Assembly: GCA_900556245.1 (NCBI GenBank)
Contig: USOC01000049.1
Span: 1 to 7,591, forward strand
Direction of reading: 5' to 3'
DNA from: an uncultured Prevotellaceae bacterium
Lineage (GTDB): Bacteria; Bacteroidota; Bacteroidia; Bacteroidales; Muribaculaceae
DNA: 7,591 nucleotides
The notes below the pieces were generated by a model. It ran no database searches, was not told where the DNA came from, and saw only the letters and a list, made by a program, of their open reading frames with translations. The position numbers and the translations under genes were made by a program. Shown here one piece after another: positions 6,740 through 7,591 of the stretch; the first letter of the stretch is position 1, and each line of letters opens with the position of its first letter.

Positions 6740-7387
6740 ATGATGAAAAAATATATTCTGGATTTTACGGTGAAGGCGAATAATCGTTTGTCGGGCAATT
6801 ATTCGCTTTTGAAGTTGTCGCCGGCTGACGGGAGGGTTTTGCCTGAAATGGAGCCGGGACAATTTGTGCAGGTGGAGGTTCCCGACTCAAAGACTACGTT
6901 TCTGCGTCGTCCAATATCTGTGAATTTTGTTGATAAAGCGGCCAATGAGTTGTGGCTTCTTGTCAGGAATGCGGGAGAGGGAACCCGTCATCTGATAGAA
7001 ACAGAAGCAGGGCGCAAGCTGAATCTTGTCTTGCCGTTGGGCCGGGGGTTTTCAATGCCTGATCCATCCGTTGAAAAGATTTTGCTTGCCGGCGGTGGCG
7101 TCGGTGTCGCTCCATTGCTTTATCTGGGAGCACGGCTGAAGGATGCTGGCTTTAATGTGTCATTTTTGCTGGGGGCACGCCGCGATGCCGATTTGCTTGA
7201 ACTCGAAGAATTATCCCGTTACGGCAAAGCCAACGTGTCGACAGAAGACGGGTCAAAAGGTGACCGCGGGCTAATCACCCAAAATACGGCGCTTCAGCAG
7301 TCGTGGAATCTGATCTACTGTTGCGGGCCTATGCCTATGATGAAGGCCATCGCCCATTATGCATCGCGCAACCATGTAGAATGCTAG
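6740..7387 (+). CDS. pyrK: Dihydroorotate dehydrogenase electron transfer subunit PyrK, cut short by an in-frame TAG
   Basis: PyrK is the FAD- and [2Fe-2S]-carrying subunit of class 1B dihydroorotate dehydrogenase. It passes electrons from the PyrD FMN to NAD+ in pyrimidine synthesis. The 215 residues before the stop contain the ferredoxin-reductase-like fold: FAD motif FLRRPISVNF (54-63), NAD-binding AGGGVGVAPLLYLGARL (117-133), LLGAR (143-147), TEDGSKGDRG (168-177) and CGPMPMM (195-201). PyrK proteins are normally about 255-260 residues. Here TAG at 7385-7387 (codon 216) follows HVEC, where relatives continue with ECEVSLE. The expected GAG differs from TAG by one base. The iron-sulfur domain lies wholly beyond the stop. 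Met2 is an equally good start. As read, the product keeps FAD and NAD sites but cannot hold the cluster or pair normally with PyrD, so this is probably a pseudogene or a sequence error. Confidence 0.9.
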   Translation: MMKKYILDFTVKANNRLSGNYSLLKLSPADGRVLPEMEPGQFVQVEVPDSKTTFLRRPISVNFVDKAANELWLLVRNAGEGTRHLIETEAGRKLNLVLPLGRGFSMPDPSVEKILLAGGGVGVAPLLYLGARLKDAGFNVSFLLGARRDADLLELEELSRYGKANVSTEDGSKGDRGLITQNTALQQSWNLIYCCGPMPMMKAIAHYASRNHVEC

Positions 7388-7522
7388 GTTTCGCTTGAGA
7401 TTAAAATGGCATGTGGTGTCGGTGCTTGTCTTTGCTGTGTGGAGGATACGGACAAGGGGCATCAATGTGTTTGTACGGAAGGACCAGTGTTTAACATAAA
7501 GCAACTGAAATGGGGGATTTGA
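7388..7522 (+). pseudogene. pyrK: In-frame C-terminal iron-sulfur segment of PyrK beyond the TAG
   Basis: The frame of pyrK continues without another stop from 7388 to TGA at 7520-7522. It encodes VSLEIKMACGVGACLCC and ends in TEGPVFNIKQLKWGI, the standard PyrK C-terminus. The four likely [2Fe-2S] ligands are Cys225, 230, 233 and 245 in continuous numbering, a C-x4-C-x2-C-x11-C pattern close to Cys226, 231, 234 and 249 of Lactococcus PyrK. With the TAG read through, the protein would be 260 residues, normal for the family. An ATG at 7406 could restart translation of a 38-residue peptide holding all the cysteines, but this is untested. The end overlaps the pyrD start by 13 bases, as expected for an intact coupled operon. 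The lack of any further damage suggests a very recent event or an error. Confidence 0.85.
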
Positions 7523-7591
7523 AAGTAAAGATAAAGGATTTGTCGCTGAAAAATCCGGTTATGACTGCATCCGGCACATTCGGGTATGGGG
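7510..7591 (+). CDS. pyrD: Dihydroorotate dehydrogenase catalytic subunit PyrD, N-terminal part (class 1B)
   Basis: PyrD oxidises dihydroorotate to orotate, the fourth step of UMP synthesis; the class 1B enzyme works as a heterotetramer with PyrK and uses NAD+. Only the first 27 residues are inside the window: MGDLKVKIKDLSLKNPVMTA followed by SGTFGYG. The LKNPVMTASGTFGYG stretch is the class 1 signature at the start of the FMN-binding TIM barrel. The ATG at 7510 lies inside the end of the uninterrupted pyrK frame, a 13-base overlap that suggests translational coupling. If ribosomes stop at 7387 in pyrK, they end 122 bases before this start, which could lower pyrD expression. The gene continues past the right edge. 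Confidence 0.93.
   Translation, partial: MGDLKVKIKDLSLKNPVMTASGTFGYG

Noticed and set aside
7385..7387. TAG in pyrK as genome-wide recoding or a pyrrolysine codon
   Set aside because: nhaD ends normally in TAG, and Bacteroidales are not known to use pyrrolysine. A point mutation, suppression or error is simpler.

Overview
The window looks like chromosomal DNA from a member of the Bacteroidales (Bacteroidota). Four things point there: a Rho factor with a very long disordered insertion, Bacteroides-type promoter -7 boxes (TAnnTTTG) upstream of most genes, starts without Shine-Dalgarno sequences, and close resemblance of every protein to Bacteroides/Parabacteroides families. The genus cannot be fixed from the sequence alone. 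No tRNA, rRNA, CRISPR array, insertion sequence or phage gene was seen.

Layout, left to right. (1) 1-177, minus: the start of a lipoprotein that runs off the left edge. (2) 178-534: AT-rich spacer with a 17-bp palindrome and the rho terminator. (3) 535-2544, minus: rho, with a two-hairpin leader and a good promoter. (4) 2545-2855: rho leader and promoter plus two stacked terminators behind nagA. (5) 2856-4025, minus: nagA, N-acetylglucosamine-6-phosphate deacetylase. (6) 4026-4389: spacer. (7) 4390-4989, minus: a cysteine-rich DUF3109-type protein. (8) 4990-5228: divergent promoter region. (9) 5229-6644, plus: NhaD-type Na+/H+ antiporter. (10) 6740-7522, plus: pyrK. (11) 7510-7591, plus: the start of pyrD. 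The last two form the operon for class 1B dihydroorotate dehydrogenase of pyrimidine synthesis.

Most genes are ordinary housekeeping genes, but two carry lesions that ORF calling alone would miss. Rho lacks about 37 residues between Walker A and Walker B, in frame. The missing block holds the LLIDERPEE-type strand with the catalytic glutamate (Glu211 in E. coli numbering). pyrK has an in-frame TAG at codon 216, where the family has glutamate. Everything after it, including all four cysteine ligands of the [2Fe-2S] cluster, is still intact and in frame up to the normal overlap with pyrD.

Either these are real mutations or programmed events, or they are sequence or assembly errors. Read mapping would decide. 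No clearly new multi-gene system is visible; the two altered core genes are the most interesting content.
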